A stretch of DNA of 64,000 bases from Hippasteria phrygiana (taxonomy: Eukaryota > Echinodermata > Asteroidea > Valvatida > Goniasteridae): the NCBI GenBank assembly GCA_037893225.1, contig JAZGUH010000255.1, positions 62,001 through 126,000 on the forward strand, read 5' to 3'. Of the stretch, positions 23,052-36,153 are shown piece after piece; within the stretch, counting starts at the first letter, position 1; every line of letters starts with the position of its first letter. The notes beneath the pieces were generated by a model, which did not search any database, was not told the origin of the DNA, and saw only the letters and a list, made by a program, of their open reading frames with translations. The translations under genes and the position numbers were made by a program.

Positions 23052-24221
23052 GTGTACAAATTACTGGATTTGGTCAATATCCCATTCAATTATGAACAGG
23101 GAAAGGAGGGGCGTTCATCTGAAAATGTGGCAAACGTTAAGCAGTCACAATGCAGTAAACGGGAGAACGCACACAGAGTTCACGGGAAGAACTTTGTTGC
23201 GAGGTTTGAATTTTCTCGAAGAGTTCTCACGCTATGAAGCTGGCGATGGTCTGAAATTGTTGCGCTAGATCTAAGCTACCCATACGTGTGAAAATTACTG
23301 GATTTGGTCAATATCCCATTCAATTATGAACAGGGAAAGGAGGGGCGTTCATCTGAAAATGTGGCAAACGTTAAGCAGTCACAATGCAGTAAACGGGAGA
23401 ACGCACACAGAGTTCACGGGAAATAATTAGTTGCGAGGTTTGAATTTTCTCGAAGAGTTCTAACGCTGTGAAGCTGGCGATGGTCTCAAATTGTTGCGCT
23501 AGATCTAAGCTACCCATAAGTGTGAAAATTACTGGATTTGGTCAATATCCCATTAAATTATGAACAGGGAAAGGAGGGGCGTTCATCTGAAAATGTGGCA
23601 AACGTTAAGCAGTCACAATGAAGTAAACGGGAGAACGCACACAGAGTTTATGGGAAGAAATTTGTTGCGAGGTTTGAATTTTCTCGAAGAGTTCTCACGC
23701 TGTGAAGCTGGAGATGGTCTCAAATTGTTGCGCTAGATCTAAGCTACCCATAAGTGTGAAAATTACTGGATTTGGTCAATATACCATTCAATTATGAACA
23801 GGGAAAGGAGGGGCGTTCATCTGAAAATGTGGCAAACGTTAAGCAGTCACAATGCAGTAAACGGGAGAACGCACACAGAGTTCACGGGAAATAATTAGTT
23901 GCGAGGTTTGAATTTTCTCGAAGAGTTCTAACGCTGTGAAGCTGGCGATGGTCTCAAATTGTTGCGCTAGATCTAAGCTACCCATACGTGTGAAAATTGC
24001 TGTATTTGGTCAATATCCCATTCAATTATGAACAGGGAAAGGAGGGGCGTTCATCTGAAAATTTGGCAAACGTTAAGCAGTCACAATGCAGTAAACGGAA
24101 GAACGCACACAGAGTTCACAGGAAGAAATTTGTTGCGAGATTTGAATTTTCTCGAAGAGTTCTAACGCTGTGAAGCTGGCGATGGTCTGAAATTGTTGCG
24201 CTAGATCTAAGCTACCCATAC
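23052..24221 (+). repeat. Five-unit block of domain 2, left copy
   Basis: Order: ACAAATT/AAGAACTTTG unit (23052), AAATAATTAG unit, AAGTAAAC/TTTATGGG unit, AAGTGTG/TACCATT unit, then the GCTGTATTTGG/CACAGGAAG unit (23988). The same order is found at 26094, 27264 and 30306. In this copy the fifth unit is followed by the AATAATGAG block at 24222, as it is at 28434 and 31476. Confidence 0.75.
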
Positions 24222-26093
24222 GTGTGAAAATTACTGGATTTGGTCAATATCCCATTCAATTATGAACAGGGAAAGGAGGGGCGTTCATCTGAAAATGTGG
24301 CAAACGTTAAGCAGTCACAATGCAGTAAACGGGAGAACGCACACAGAGTTCACGGGAAATAATGAGTTGCGAGGTTTGAATTTTCTCGAAGAGTTCTAAC
24401 GCTGTGAAGCTGGCGATGGTCTCAAATTGTTGCGCTAGATCTAAGCTACCCATAAGTGTGAAAATTACTGGATTTGGTCAATATCCCATTAAATTATGAA
24501 CAGGGAAAGGAGGGGCGTTCATCTGAAAATGTGGCAAACGTTAAGCAGTCACAATGAAGTAAACGGGAGAACGCACACAGAGTTTATGGGAAGAAATTTG
24601 TTGCGAGGTTTGAATTTTCTCGAAGAGTTCTCACGCTGTGAAGCTGGAGATGATCTCAAATTGTTGCGCTAGATCTAAGCTACCCATACGTGTGAAAATT
24701 ACTGGATTTGGTCAATATCCCATTCAATTATGAACAGGGAAAGGAGGGGCGTTCATCTGAAAATGTGGCAAACGTTAAGCAGTCACAATGAAGTAAACGG
24801 GAGAACGCACACAGAGTTTATGGGAAGAAATTTGTTGCGAGGTTTGAATTTTCTCGAAGAGTTCTCACGCTGTGAAGCTGGAGATGGTCTCAAATTGTTG
24901 CGCTAGATCTAAGCTACCCATAAGTGTGAAAATTACTGGATTTGGTCAATATACCATTCAATTATGAACAGGGAAAGGAGGGGCGTTCATCTGAAAATGT
25001 GGCAAACGTTAAGCAGTCACAATGCAGTAAACGGGAGAACGCACACAGAGTTCACGGGAAATAATTAGTTGCGAGGTTTGAATTTTCTCGAAGAGTTCTA
25101 ACGCTGTGAAGCTGGAGATGGTCTCAAATTGTTGCGCTAGATCTAAGCTACCCATACGTGTACAAATTACTGGATTTGGTCAATATCCCATTCAATTATG
25201 AACAGGGAAAGGAGGGGCGTTCATCTGAAAATGTGGCAAACGTTAAGCAGTCACAATGCAGTAAACGGGAGAACGCACACAGAGTTCACGGGAAGAACTT
25301 TGTTGCGAGGTTTGAATTTTCTCGAAGAGTTCTCACGCTATGAAGCTGGCGATGGTCTGAAATTGTTGCGCTAGATCTAAGCTACCCATACGTGTGAAAA
25401 TTACTGGATTTGGTCAATATCCCATTCAATTATGAACAGGGAAAGGAGGGGCGTTCATCTGAAAATGTGGCAAACGTTAAGCAGTCACAATGCAGTAAAC
25501 GGGAGAACGCACACAGAGTTCACGGGAAATAATTAGTTGCGAGGTTTGAATTTTCTCGAAGAGTTCTAACGCTGTGAAGCTGGCGATGGTCTCAAATTGT
25601 TGCGCTAGATCTAAGCTACCCATAAGTGTGAAAATTACTGGATTTGGTCAATATCCCATTCAATTATGAACAGGGAAAGGAGGGGCGTTCATCTGAAAAT
25701 TTGGCAAACGTTAAGCAGTCACAATGAAGTAAACGGGAGAACGCACACAGAGTTTATGGGAAGAAATTTGTTGCGAGGTTTGAATTTTCTCGAAGAGTTC
25801 TCACGCTGTGAAGCTGGAGATGGTCTTAAATTGTTGCGCTAGATCTAAGCTACCCATAAGTGTGAAAATTACTGGATTTGGTCAATATACCATTCAATTA
25901 TGAACAGGGAAAGGAGGGGCGTTCATCTGAAAATGTGGCAAACGTTAAGCAGTCACAATGCAGTAAACGGGAGAACGCACACAGAGTTCACGGGAAATAA
26001 TTAGTTGCGAGGTTTGAATTTTCTCGAAGAGTTCTAACGCTGTGAAGCTGGAGATGGTCTCAAATTGTTGCGCTAGATCTAAGCTACCCATAC

Positions 26094-27263
26094 GTGTACA
26101 AATTACTGGATTTGGTCAATATCCCATTCAATTATGAACAGGGAAAGGAGGGGCGTTCATCTGAAAATGTGGCAAACGTTAAGCAGTCACAATGCAGTAA
26201 ACGGGAGAACGCACACAGAGTTCACGGGAAGAACTTTGTTGCGAGGTTTGAATTTTCTCGAAGAGTTCTCACGCTATGAAGCTGGCGATGGTCTGAAATT
26301 GTTGCGCTAGATCTAAGCTACCCATACGTGTGAAAATTACTGGATTTGGTCAATATCCCATTCAATTATGAACAGGGAAAGGAGGGGCGTTCATCTGAAA
26401 ATGTGGCAAACGTTAAGCAGTCACAATGCAGTAAACGGGAGAACGCACACAGAGTTTACGGGAAATAATTAGTTGCGAGGTTTGAATTTTCTCGAAGAGT
26501 TCTAACGCTGTGAAGCTGGCGATGGTCTCAAATTGTTGCGCTAGATCTAAGCTACCCATAAGTGTGAAAATTACTGGATTTGGTCAATATCCCATTAAAT
26601 TATGAACAGGGAAAGGAGGGGCGTTCATCTGAAAATGTGGCAAACGTTAAGCAGTCACAATGAAGTAAACGGGAGAACGCACACAGAGTTTATGGGAAGA
26701 AATTTGTTGCGAGGTTTGAATTTTCTCGAAGAGTTCTCACGCTGTGAAGCTGGAGATGGTCTCAAATTGTTGCGCTAGATCTAAGCTACCCATAAGTGTG
26801 AAAATTACTGGATTTGGTCAATATACCATTCAATTATGAACAGGGAAAGAAGGGGCGTTCATCTGAAAATGTGGCAAACGTTAAGCAGTCACAATGCAGT
26901 AAACGGGAGAACGCACACAGAGTTCACGGGAAATAATTAGTTGCGAGGTTTGAATTTTCTCGAAGAGTTCTAACGCTGTGAAGCTGGCGATGGTCTCAAA
27001 TTGTTGCGCTAGATCTAAGCTACCCATACGTGTGAAAATTGCTGTATTTGGTCAATATCCCATTCAATTATGAACAGGGAAAGGAGGGGCGTTCATCTGA
27101 AAATTTGGCAAACGTTAAGCAGTCACAATGCAGTAAACGGAAGAACGCACACAGAGTTCACAGGAAGAAATTTGTTGCGAGATTTGAATTTTCTCGAAGA
27201 GTTCTAACGCTGTGAAGCTGGCGATGGTCTGAAATTGTTGCGCTAGATCTAAGCTACCCATAC
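26094..27263 (+). repeat. 5-mer tandem duplication, copy 1 (1,170 bp)
   Basis: Five units: ACAAATT/AAGAACTTTG, GAGTTTACGGGAAATAATT, CATTAAATT/AAGTAAAC/TTTATGGG, TACCATT with GAAAGAAGG, and GCTGTATTTGG/CACAGGAAG. The rare markers GAGTTTACGGG and GAAAGAAGG both recur exactly 1,170 bp to the right, so the duplication is recent relative to the rest. Confidence 0.85.
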
Positions 27264-28433
27264 GTGTACAAATTACTGGATTTGGTCAATATCCCATTCA
27301 ATTATGAACAGGGAAAGGAGGGGCGTTCATCTGAAAATGTGGCAAACGTTAAGCAGTCACAATGCAGTAAACGGGAGAACGCACACAGAGTTCACGGGAA
27401 GAACTTTGTTGCGAGGTTTGAATTTTCTCGAAGAGTTCTCACGCTATGAAGCTGGCGATGGTCTGAAATTGTTGCGCTAGATCTAAGCTACCCATACGTG
27501 TGAAAATTACTGGATTTGGTCAATATCCCATTCAATTATGAACAGGGAAAGGAGGGGCGTTCATCTGAAAATGTGGCAAACGTTAAGCAGTCACAATGCA
27601 GTAAACGGGAGAACGCACACAGAGTTTACGGGAAATAATTAGTTGCGAGGTTTGAATTTTCTCGAAGAGTTCTAACGCTGTGAAGCTGGCGATGGTCTCA
27701 AATTGTTGCGCTAGATCTAAGCTACCCATAAGTGTGAAAATTACTGGATTTGGTCAATATCCCATTAAATTATGAACAGGGAAAGGAGGGGCGTTCATCT
27801 GAAAATGTGGCAAACGTTAAGCAGTCACAATGAAGTAAACGGGAGAACGCACACAGAGTTTATGGGAAGAAATTTGTTGCGAGGTTTGAATTTTCTCGAA
27901 GAGTTCTCACGCTGTGAAGCTGGAGATGGTCTCAAATTGTTGCGCTAGATCTAAGCTACCCATAAGTGTGAAAATTACTGGATTTGGTCAATATACCATT
28001 CAATTATGAACAGGGAAAGAAGGGGCGTTCATCTGAAAATGTGGCAAACGTTAAGCAGTCACAATGCAGTAAACGGGAGAACGCACACAGAGTTCACGGG
28101 AAATAATTAGTTGCGAGGTTTGAATTTTCTCGAAGAGTTCTAACGCTGTGAAGCTGGCGATGGTCTCAAATTGTTGCGCTAGATCTAAGCTACCCATACG
28201 TGTGAAAATTGCTGTATTTGGTCAATATCCCATTCAATTATGAACAGGGAAAGGAGGGGCGTTCATCTGAAAATTTGGCAAACGTTAAGCAGTCACAATG
28301 CAGTAAACGGAAGAACGCACACAGAGTTCACAGGAAGAAATTTGTTGCGAGATTTGAATTTTCTCGAAGAGTTCTAACGCTGTGAAGCTGGCGATGGTCT
28401 GAAATTGTTGCGCTAGATCTAAGCTACCCATAC
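27264..28433 (+). repeat. 5-mer tandem duplication, copy 2 (1,170 bp)
   Basis: Matches 26094-27263 unit for unit, including GAGTTTACGGGAAATAATT (about 27622) and GAAAGAAGG (about 28014). I noticed no difference between the copies by eye. Confidence 0.85.
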
Positions 28434-31400
28434 GTGTGAAAATTACTGGATTTGGTCAATATCCCATTCGATTATGAACAGGGAAAGGAGGGGCGTTCAT
28501 CTGAAAATGTGGCAAACGTTAAGCAGTCACAATGCAGTAAACGGGAGAACGCAAACAGAGTTCACGGGAAATAATGAGTTGCGAGGTTTGAATTTTCTCG
28601 AAGAGTTCTAACGCTGTGAAGCTGGCGATGGTCTCAAATTGTTGCGCTAGATCTAAGCTACCCATAAGTGTGAAAATTACTGGATTTGGTCAATATCCCA
28701 TTAAATTATGAACAGGGAAAGGAGGGGCGTTCATCTGAAAATGTGGCAAACGTTAAGCAGTCACAATGAAGTAAACGGGAGAACGCACACAGAGTTTATG
28801 GGAAGAAATTTGTTGCGAGGTTTGAATTTTCTCGAAGAGTTCTCACGCTGTGAAGCTGGAGATGATCTCAAATTGTTGCGCTAGATCTAAGCTACCCATA
28901 CGTGTGAAAATTACTGGATTTGGTCAATATCCCATTCAATTATGAACAGGGAAAGGAGGGGCGTTCATCTGAAAATGTGGCAAACGTTAAGCAGTCACAA
29001 TGAAGTAAACGGGAGAACGCACACAGAGTTTATGGGAAGAAATTTGTTGCGAGGTTTGAATTTTCTCGAAGAGTTCTCACGCTGTGAAGCTGGAGATGGT
29101 CTCAAATTGTTGCGCTAGATCTAAGCTACCCATAAGTGTGAAAATTACTGGATTTGGTCAATATACCATTCAATTATGAACAGGGAAAGGAGGGGCGTTC
29201 ATCTGAAAATGTGGCAAACGTTAAGCAGTCACAATGCAGTAAACGGGAGAACGCACACAGAGTTCACGGGAAATAATTAGTTGCGAGGTTTGAATTTTCT
29301 CGAAGAGTTCTAACGCTGTGAAGCTGGAGATGGTCTCAAATTGTTGCGCTAGATCTAAGCTACCCATACGTGTACAAATTACTGGATTTGGTCAATATCC
29401 CATTCAATTATGAACAGGGAAAGGAGGGGCGTTCATCTGAAAATGTGGCAAACGTTAAGCAGTCACAATGCAGTAAACGGGAGAACGCACACAGAGTTCA
29501 CGGGAAGAACTTTGTTGCGAGGTTTGAATTTTCTCGAAGAGTTCTCACGCTATGAAGCTGGCGATGGTCTGAAATTGTTGCGCTAGATCTAAGCTACCCA
29601 TACGTGTGAAAATTACTGGATTTGGTCAATATCCCATTCAATTATGAACAGGGAAAGGAGGGGCGTTCATCTGAAAATGTGGCAAACGTTAAGCAGTCAC
29701 AATGCAGTAAACGGGAGAACGCACACAGAGTTCACGGGAAATAATTAGTTGCGAGGTTTGAATTTTCTCGAAGAGTTCTAACGCTGTGAAGCTGGCGATG
29801 GTCTCAAATTGTTGCGCTAGATCTAAGCTACCCATAAGTGTGAAAATTACTGGATTTGGTCAATATCCCATTCAATTATGAACAGGGAAAGGAGGGGCGT
29901 TCATCTGAAATTGTGGCAAACGTTAAGCAGTCACAATGAAGTAAACGGGAGAACGCACACAGAGTTTATGGGAAGACATTTGTTGCGAGGTTTGAATTTT
30001 CTCGAAGAGTTCTCACGCTATGAAGCTGGCGATGGTCTGAAATTGTTGCGCTATATCTAAGCTACCCATACGTGTGAAAATTACTGGATTTGGTCAATAT
30101 CCCATTCAATTATGAACAGGGAAAGGAGGGGCGTTCATCTGAAAATGTGGCAAACGTTAAGCAGTCACAATGCAGTAAACGGGAGAACGCACACAGAGTT
30201 CACGGGAAATAATTAGTTGCGAGGTTTGAATTTTCTCGAAGAGTTCTAACGCTGTGAAGCTGGAGATGGTCTCAAATTGTTGCGCTAGATCTAAGCTACC
30301 CATACGTGTACAAATTACTGGATTTGGTCAATATCCCATTCAATTATGAACAGGGAAAGGAGGGGCGTTCATCTGAAAATGTGGCAAACGTTAAGCAGTC
30401 ACAATGCAGTAAACGGGAGAACGCACACAGAGTTCACGGGAAGAACTTTGTTGCGAGGTTTGAATTTTCTCGAAGAGTTCTCACGCTATGAAGCTGGCGA
30501 TGGTCTGAAATTGTTGCGCTAGATCTAAGCTACCCATACGTGTGAAAATTACTGGATTTGGTCAATATCCCATTCAATTATGAACAGGGAAAGGAGGGGC
30601 GTTCATCTGAAAATGTGGCAAACGTTAAGCAGTCACAATGCAGTAAACGGGAGAACGCACACAGAGTTCACGGGAAATAATTAGTTGCGAGGTTTGAATT
30701 TTCTCGAAGAGTTCTAACGCTGTGAAGCTGGCGATGGTCTCAAATTGTTGCGCTAGATCTAAGCTACCCATAAGTGTGAAAATTACTGGATTTGGTCAAT
30801 ATCCCATTAAATTATGAACAGGGAAAGGAGGGGCGTTCATCTGAAAATGTGGCAAACGTTAAGCAGTCACAATGAAGTAAACGGGAGAACGCACACAGAG
30901 TTTATGGGAAGAAATTTGTTGCGAGGTTTGAATTTTCTCGAAGAGTTCTCACGCTGTGAAGCTGGAGATGGTCTCAAATTGTTGCGCTAGATCTAAGCTA
31001 CCCATAAGTGTGAAAATTACTGGATTTGGTCAATATACCATTCAATTATGAACAGGGAAAGAAGGGGCGTTCATCTGAAAATGTGGCAAACGTTAAGCAG
31101 TCACAATGCAGTAAACGGGAGAACGCACACAGAGTTCACGGGAAATAATTAGTTGCGAGGTTTGAATTTTCTCGAAGAGTTCTAACGCTGTGAAGCTGGC
31201 GATGGTCTCAAATTGTTGCGCTAGATCTAAGCTACCCATACGTGTGAAAATTGCTGTATTTGGTCAATATCCCATTCAATTATGAACAGGGAAAGGAGGG
31301 GCGTTCATCTGAAAATTTGGCAAACGTTAAGCAGTCACAATGCAGTAAACGGAAGAACGCACACAGAGTTCACAGGAAGAAATTTGTTGCGAGATTTGAA

Positions 31401-31475
31401 TTTTCTCGAAGAGTTCTAACGCTGTGAAGCTGGCGATGGTCTGAAATTGTTGCGCTAGATCTAAGCTACCCATAC
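28434..31475 (+). repeat. 13-mer HOR unit (3,042 bp)
   Basis: Runs from the AATAATGAG monomer at 28434 to the next at 31476, exactly 13 x 234 bp. Sub-blocks are four units (28434-29369), four units (29370-30305) and five units (30306-31475). The unit at 29838 is off pattern, with GAAATTGTGG, AAGACATTTG, CTATGAAG and TATATC, so a little gene-conversion-like exchange with another class has happened inside this copy. Confidence 0.82.
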
Positions 31476-33290
31476 GTGTGAAAATTACTGGATTTGGTCA
31501 ATATCCCATTCAATTATGAACAGGGAAAGGAGGGGCGTTCATCTGAAAATGTGGCAAACGTTAAGCAGTCACAATGCAGTAAACGGGAGAACGCACACAG
31601 AGTTCACGGGAAATAATGAGTTGCGAGGTTTGAATTTTCTCGAAGAGTTCTAACGCTGTGAAGCTGGCGATGGTCTCAAATTGTTGCGCTAGATCTAAGC
31701 TACCCATAAGTGTGAAAATTACTGGATTTGGTCAATATCCCATTAAATTATGAACAGGGAAAGGAGGGGCGTTCATCTGAAAATGTGGCAAACGTTAAGC
31801 AGTCACAATGAAGTAAACGGGAGAACGCACACAGAGTTTATGGGAAGAAATTTGTTGCGAGGTTTGAATTTTCTCGAAGAGTTCTCACGCTGTGAAGCTG
31901 GAGATGATCTCAAATTGTTGCGCTAGATCTAAGCTACCCATACGTGTGAAAATTACTGGATTTGGTCAATATCCCATTCAATTATGAACAGGGAAAGGAG
32001 GGGCGTTCATCTGAAAATGTGGCAAACGTTAAGCAGTCACAATGAAGTAAACGGGAGAACGCACACAGAGTTTATGGGAAGAAATTTGTTGCGAGGTTTG
32101 AATTTTCTCGAAGAGTTCTCACGCTGTGAAGCTGGAGATGGTCTCAAATTGTTGCGCTAGATCTAAGCTACCCATAAGTGTGAAAATTACTGGATTTGGT
32201 CAATATACCATTCAATTATGAACAGGGAAAGGAGGGGCGTTCATCTGAAAATGTGGCAAACGTTAAGCAGTCACAATGCAGTAAACGGGAGAACGCACAC
32301 AGAGTTCACGGGAAATAATTAGTTGCGAGGTTTGAATTTTCTCGAAGAGTTCTAACGCTGTGAAGCTGGAGATGGTCTCAAATTGTTGCGCTAGATCTAA
32401 GCTACCCATACGTGTACAAATTACTGGATTTGGTCAATATCCCATTCAATTATGAACAGGGAAAGGAGGGGCGTTCATCTGAAAATGTGGCAAACGTTAA
32501 GCAGTCACAATGCAGTAAACGGGAGAACGCACACAGAGTTCACGGGAAGAACTTTGTTGCGAGGTTTGAATTTTCTCGAAGAGTTCTCACGCTATGAAGC
32601 TGGCGATGGTCTGAAATTGTTGCGCTAGATCTAAGCTACCCATACGTGTGAAAATTACTGGATTTGGTCAATATCCCATTCAATTATGAACAGGGAAAGG
32701 AGGGGCGTTCATCTGAAAATGTGGCAAACGTTAAGCAGTCACAATGCAGTAAACGGGAGAACGCACACAGAGTTCACGGGAAATAATTAGTTGCGAGGTT
32801 TGAATTTTCTCGAAGAGTTCTAACGCTGTGAAGCTGGCGATGGTCTCAAATTGTTGCGCTAGATCTAAGCTACCCATAAGTGTGAAAATTACTGGATTTG
32901 GTCAATATCCCATTAAATTATGAACAGGGAAAGGAGGGGCGTTCATCTGAAAATGTGGCAAACGTTAAGCAGTCACAATGAAGTAAACGGGAGAACGCAC
33001 ACAGAGTTTATGGGAAGAAATTTGTTGCGAGGTTTGAATTTTCTCGAAGAGTTCTAACGCTGTGAAGCTGGAGATGGTCTCAAATTGTTGCCCTAGATCT
33101 AAGCTACCCATGAGTGTGAAAATTACTGGATTTGGTCAATATACCATTCAATTATGAACAGGGAAAGGAGGGGCGTTCATCTGAAAATGTGCCAAACGTT
33201 AAGCAGTCACAATGCAGTAAACGGGAGAACGCACACAGAGTTCACGGGAAATAATTAGTTGCGAGGTTTGAATTTTCTCGAAGAGTTCTA
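31476..33290 (+). repeat. Block duplication copy A (partner 36388-38202)
   Basis: Matches 36388-38202 at an offset of 4,912 bp (21 x 234 minus 2; the two missing bases are the two 233-bp units between the copies). Rare markers shared by both copies are AATAATGAG, GGAGATGATC, TTGCCCTAGATCT, CATGAGTGTG and AATGTGCCAAACG. It also follows the 13-mer order at its left end. Confidence 0.85.
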
Positions 33291-34751
33291 ACGCTGTGAA
33301 GCTGGCGATGGTCTCAAATTGTTGCGCTAGATCTAAGCTACCCATACGTGTACAAATTACTGGATTTGGTCAATATCCCATTCAATTATGAACAGGGAAA
33401 GGAGGGGCGTTCATCTGAAAATGTGGCAAACGTTAAGCAGTCACAATGCAGTAAACGGGAGAACGCACACAGAGTTCACGGGAAGAACTTTGTTGCGAGG
33501 TTTGAATTTTCTCGAAGAGTTCTCACGCTATGAAGCTGGCGATGGTCTGAAATTGTTGCGGTAGATCTAAGCTACCCATACGTGTGAAAATTACTGGATT
33601 TGGTCAATATCCCATTCAATTATGAACAGGGAAAGGAGGGGCGTTCATCTGAAAATGTGGCAAACGTTAAGCAGTCACAATGCAGTAAACGGGAGAACGC
33701 ACACAGAGTTCACGGGAAATAATTAGTTGCGAGGTTTGAATTTTCTCGAAGAGTTCTAACGCTGTGAAGCTGGCGATGGTCTCAAATTGTTGCGCTAGAT
33801 CTAAGCTACCCATACTTGTGAAAATTGCTGTATTTGGTCAATATCCCATTCAATTATGAACAGGGAAAGGAGGGGCGTTCATCTGAAAATTTGGCAAACG
33901 TTAAGCAGTCACAATGCAGTAAACGGAAGAACGCACACAGAGTTCACAGGAAGAAATTTGTTGCGAGATTTGAATTTTCTCGAAGAGTTCTAACGCTGTG
34001 AAGCTGGCGATGGTCTGAAATTGTTGCGCTAGATCCAAGCTACCCATACGTGTGAAAATTACTGGATTTGGTCAATATCCCATTCAATTATGAACAGGGA
34101 AAGGAGGGGCGTTCATCTGAAAATGTGGCAAACGTTAAGCAGTCACAATGCAGTAAACGGGAGAACGCACACAGAGTTCACAGGAAATAATTAGTTGCGA
34201 GGTTTGAATTTTCTCGAAGAGTTCTAACGCTGTGAAGCTGGCGATGGTCTCAAATTGTTGCGCTAGATCTAAGCTACCCATAAGTGTGAAAATTACTGGA
34301 TTTGGTCAATATCCCATTAAATTATGAACAGGGAAAGGAGGGGCGTTCATCTGAAAATGTGGCAAACGTTAAGCAGTCACAATGAAGTAAACGGGAGAAC
34401 GCACACAGAGTTTATGGGAAGAAATTTGTTGCGAGGTTTGAATTTTCTCGAAGAGTTCTCACGCTGTGAAGCTGGAGATGGTCTCAAATTGTTGCGCTAG
34501 ATCTAAGCTACCCATAAGTGTGAAAATTACTGGATTTGGTCAATATACCATTCAATTATGAACAGGGAAAGGAGGGGCGTTCATCTGAAAATGTGGCAAA
34601 CGTTAAGCAGCCACAATGCAGTAAACCGGAGAACGCACACAGAGTTCACGGGAAAAATGTTTTTGCGAGGTTGGAATTTTCTCGAAGAGTTCTAACGCTG
34701 TGAAGCTGGCGATGGTCTCAAATTGTTGCGCTAGATCTAAGCTACCCATAC

Positions 34752-34984
34752 GTGTATAAATTACTCGATTTGGTCAATATACCATTCAATTATGAACAGG
34801 GAAAGGAGGGGCGTTCATCTGAAGATTTGGCAAACGTTAAGCAGTCACAATGCAGTAAACGGGAGAACGCACACAGAGTTCATGGGAAAAAAATTGTTGC
34901 GAGGTTTGAATTCCTCGAAGAGTTCTCACGCTATGAAGCTGGCGATGGTCTGAAATTGTTGCGCTATATCTAAGCTACCCATAC
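34752..34984 (+). repeat. 233-bp monomer with GAATTCCTCGAAG (heat shock element match lost)
   Basis: GAATTTTCTCGAAG is changed to GAATTCCTCGAAG by one deletion and one substitution. This makes the unit 233 bp, creates an EcoRI site at 34908-34913, and breaks the spacing of the heat shock element match. The head reads GTGTATAAATTACTCG, giving TATAAATT at 34755-34762. The unit also has GAAGATTTGG and CATGGGAAAAAAATTG. A near copy begins at 35921. Confidence 0.88.
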
Positions 34985-35920
34985 GTGTGAAAATTACTGG
35001 ATTTGGTCAATATCCCATTCAATTATGAACAGGGAAAGGAGGGGCGTTCATCTGAAAATGTGGCAAACGTCAAGCAGTCACAATGCAGTAAACGGGAGAA
35101 CGCACACAGAGTTTATGGGAAGACATTTGTTGCGAGGTTTGAATTTTCTCGAAGAGTTCTCACGCTGTGAAGCTGGCGATGGTCTGAAATTGTTGCGCTA
35201 GATCTAAGCTACTCATACGTGTGAAAATTGCTGGATTTGGTCAATATCCCATTAAATTATGAACAGGGAAAGGAGGGGCGTTTATCTGAAAATGTGGCAA
35301 ACGTTAAGCAGTCACAATGACGTAAACGGGAGAACGCACACAGAGTTTATGGGAAGAAATTTGTTGCGAGGTTTGAATTTTCTCCAAGAGTTCTCACGCT
35401 GTGAAGCTGGAGATGGTCTCAAATTGTTGCGCTAGATCTAAGCTACCCATAAGTGTGAAAATTACTGGATTTGGTCAATATCCCATTAAATTATGAACAG
35501 GGAAAGGAGGGGCGTTCATCTGAAAATGTGGCAAACGTTAAGCAGTCACAATGAAGTAAACGGGAGAACGCACACAGAGTTTATGGGAAGAAATTAGTTG
35601 CGAGGTTTGAATTTTCTCGAAGAGTTCTCACGCTGTGAAGCTGGAGATGGTCTCAAATTGTTGCGCTAGATCTAAGCTACCCATAAGTGTGAAAATTACT
35701 GGATTTGGTCAATATACCATTCAATTATGAACAGGGAAAGGAGGGGCGTTCATCTGAAAATGTGGCAAACGTTAAGCAGCCACAATGCAGTAAACCGGAG
35801 AACGCACACAGAGTTCACGGGAAAAATGTTTTTGCGAGGTTGGAATTTTCTCGAAGAGTTCTAACGCTGTGAAGCTGGCGATGGTCTCAAATTGTTGCGC
35901 TAGATCTAAGCTACCCATAC

Positions 35921-36153
35921 GTTTATAAATTACTGGATTTGGTCAATATACCATTCAATTATGAACAGGGAAAGGAGGGGCGTTCATCTGAAGATTTGGC
36001 AAACGTTAAGCAGTCACAATGCAGTAAACGGGAGAACGCACACAGAGTTCATGGGAAAAAAATTGTTGCGAGGTTTGAATTCCTCGAAGAGTTCTCACGC
36101 TGTGAAGCTGGAGATGGTCTCAAATTGTTGCGCTAGATCTAAGCTACCCATAA
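35921..36153 (+). repeat. 233-bp monomer, second copy of the GAATTCCTCGAAG unit
   Basis: Has the same GAATTCCTCGAAG change (EcoRI site at 36077-36082), GAAGATTTGG and TATAAATT head as 34752, with GTTTATAAATT in place of GTGTATAAATT. The spacing from the first copy is 1,169 bp, five units less one base. From the GAATTCCTCG site onward it switches to CTCACGCTGTGAAGCTGGAG, so its tail differs from the first copy. Confidence 0.88.

Larger units (their letters stand above)
24222..28433 (+). repeat. 13-mer HOR expanded to 18 monomers (4,212 bp)
   Basis: The unit begins with the AATAATGAG monomer (24222) and the next such monomer is at 28434, exactly 18 x 234 bp away. Sub-blocks are four units (24222-25157), four units (25158-26093), five units (26094-27263) and five units (27264-28433). 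The last two are a tandem duplication of each other. Removing one gives the 13-mer seen to the right. Confidence 0.82.
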
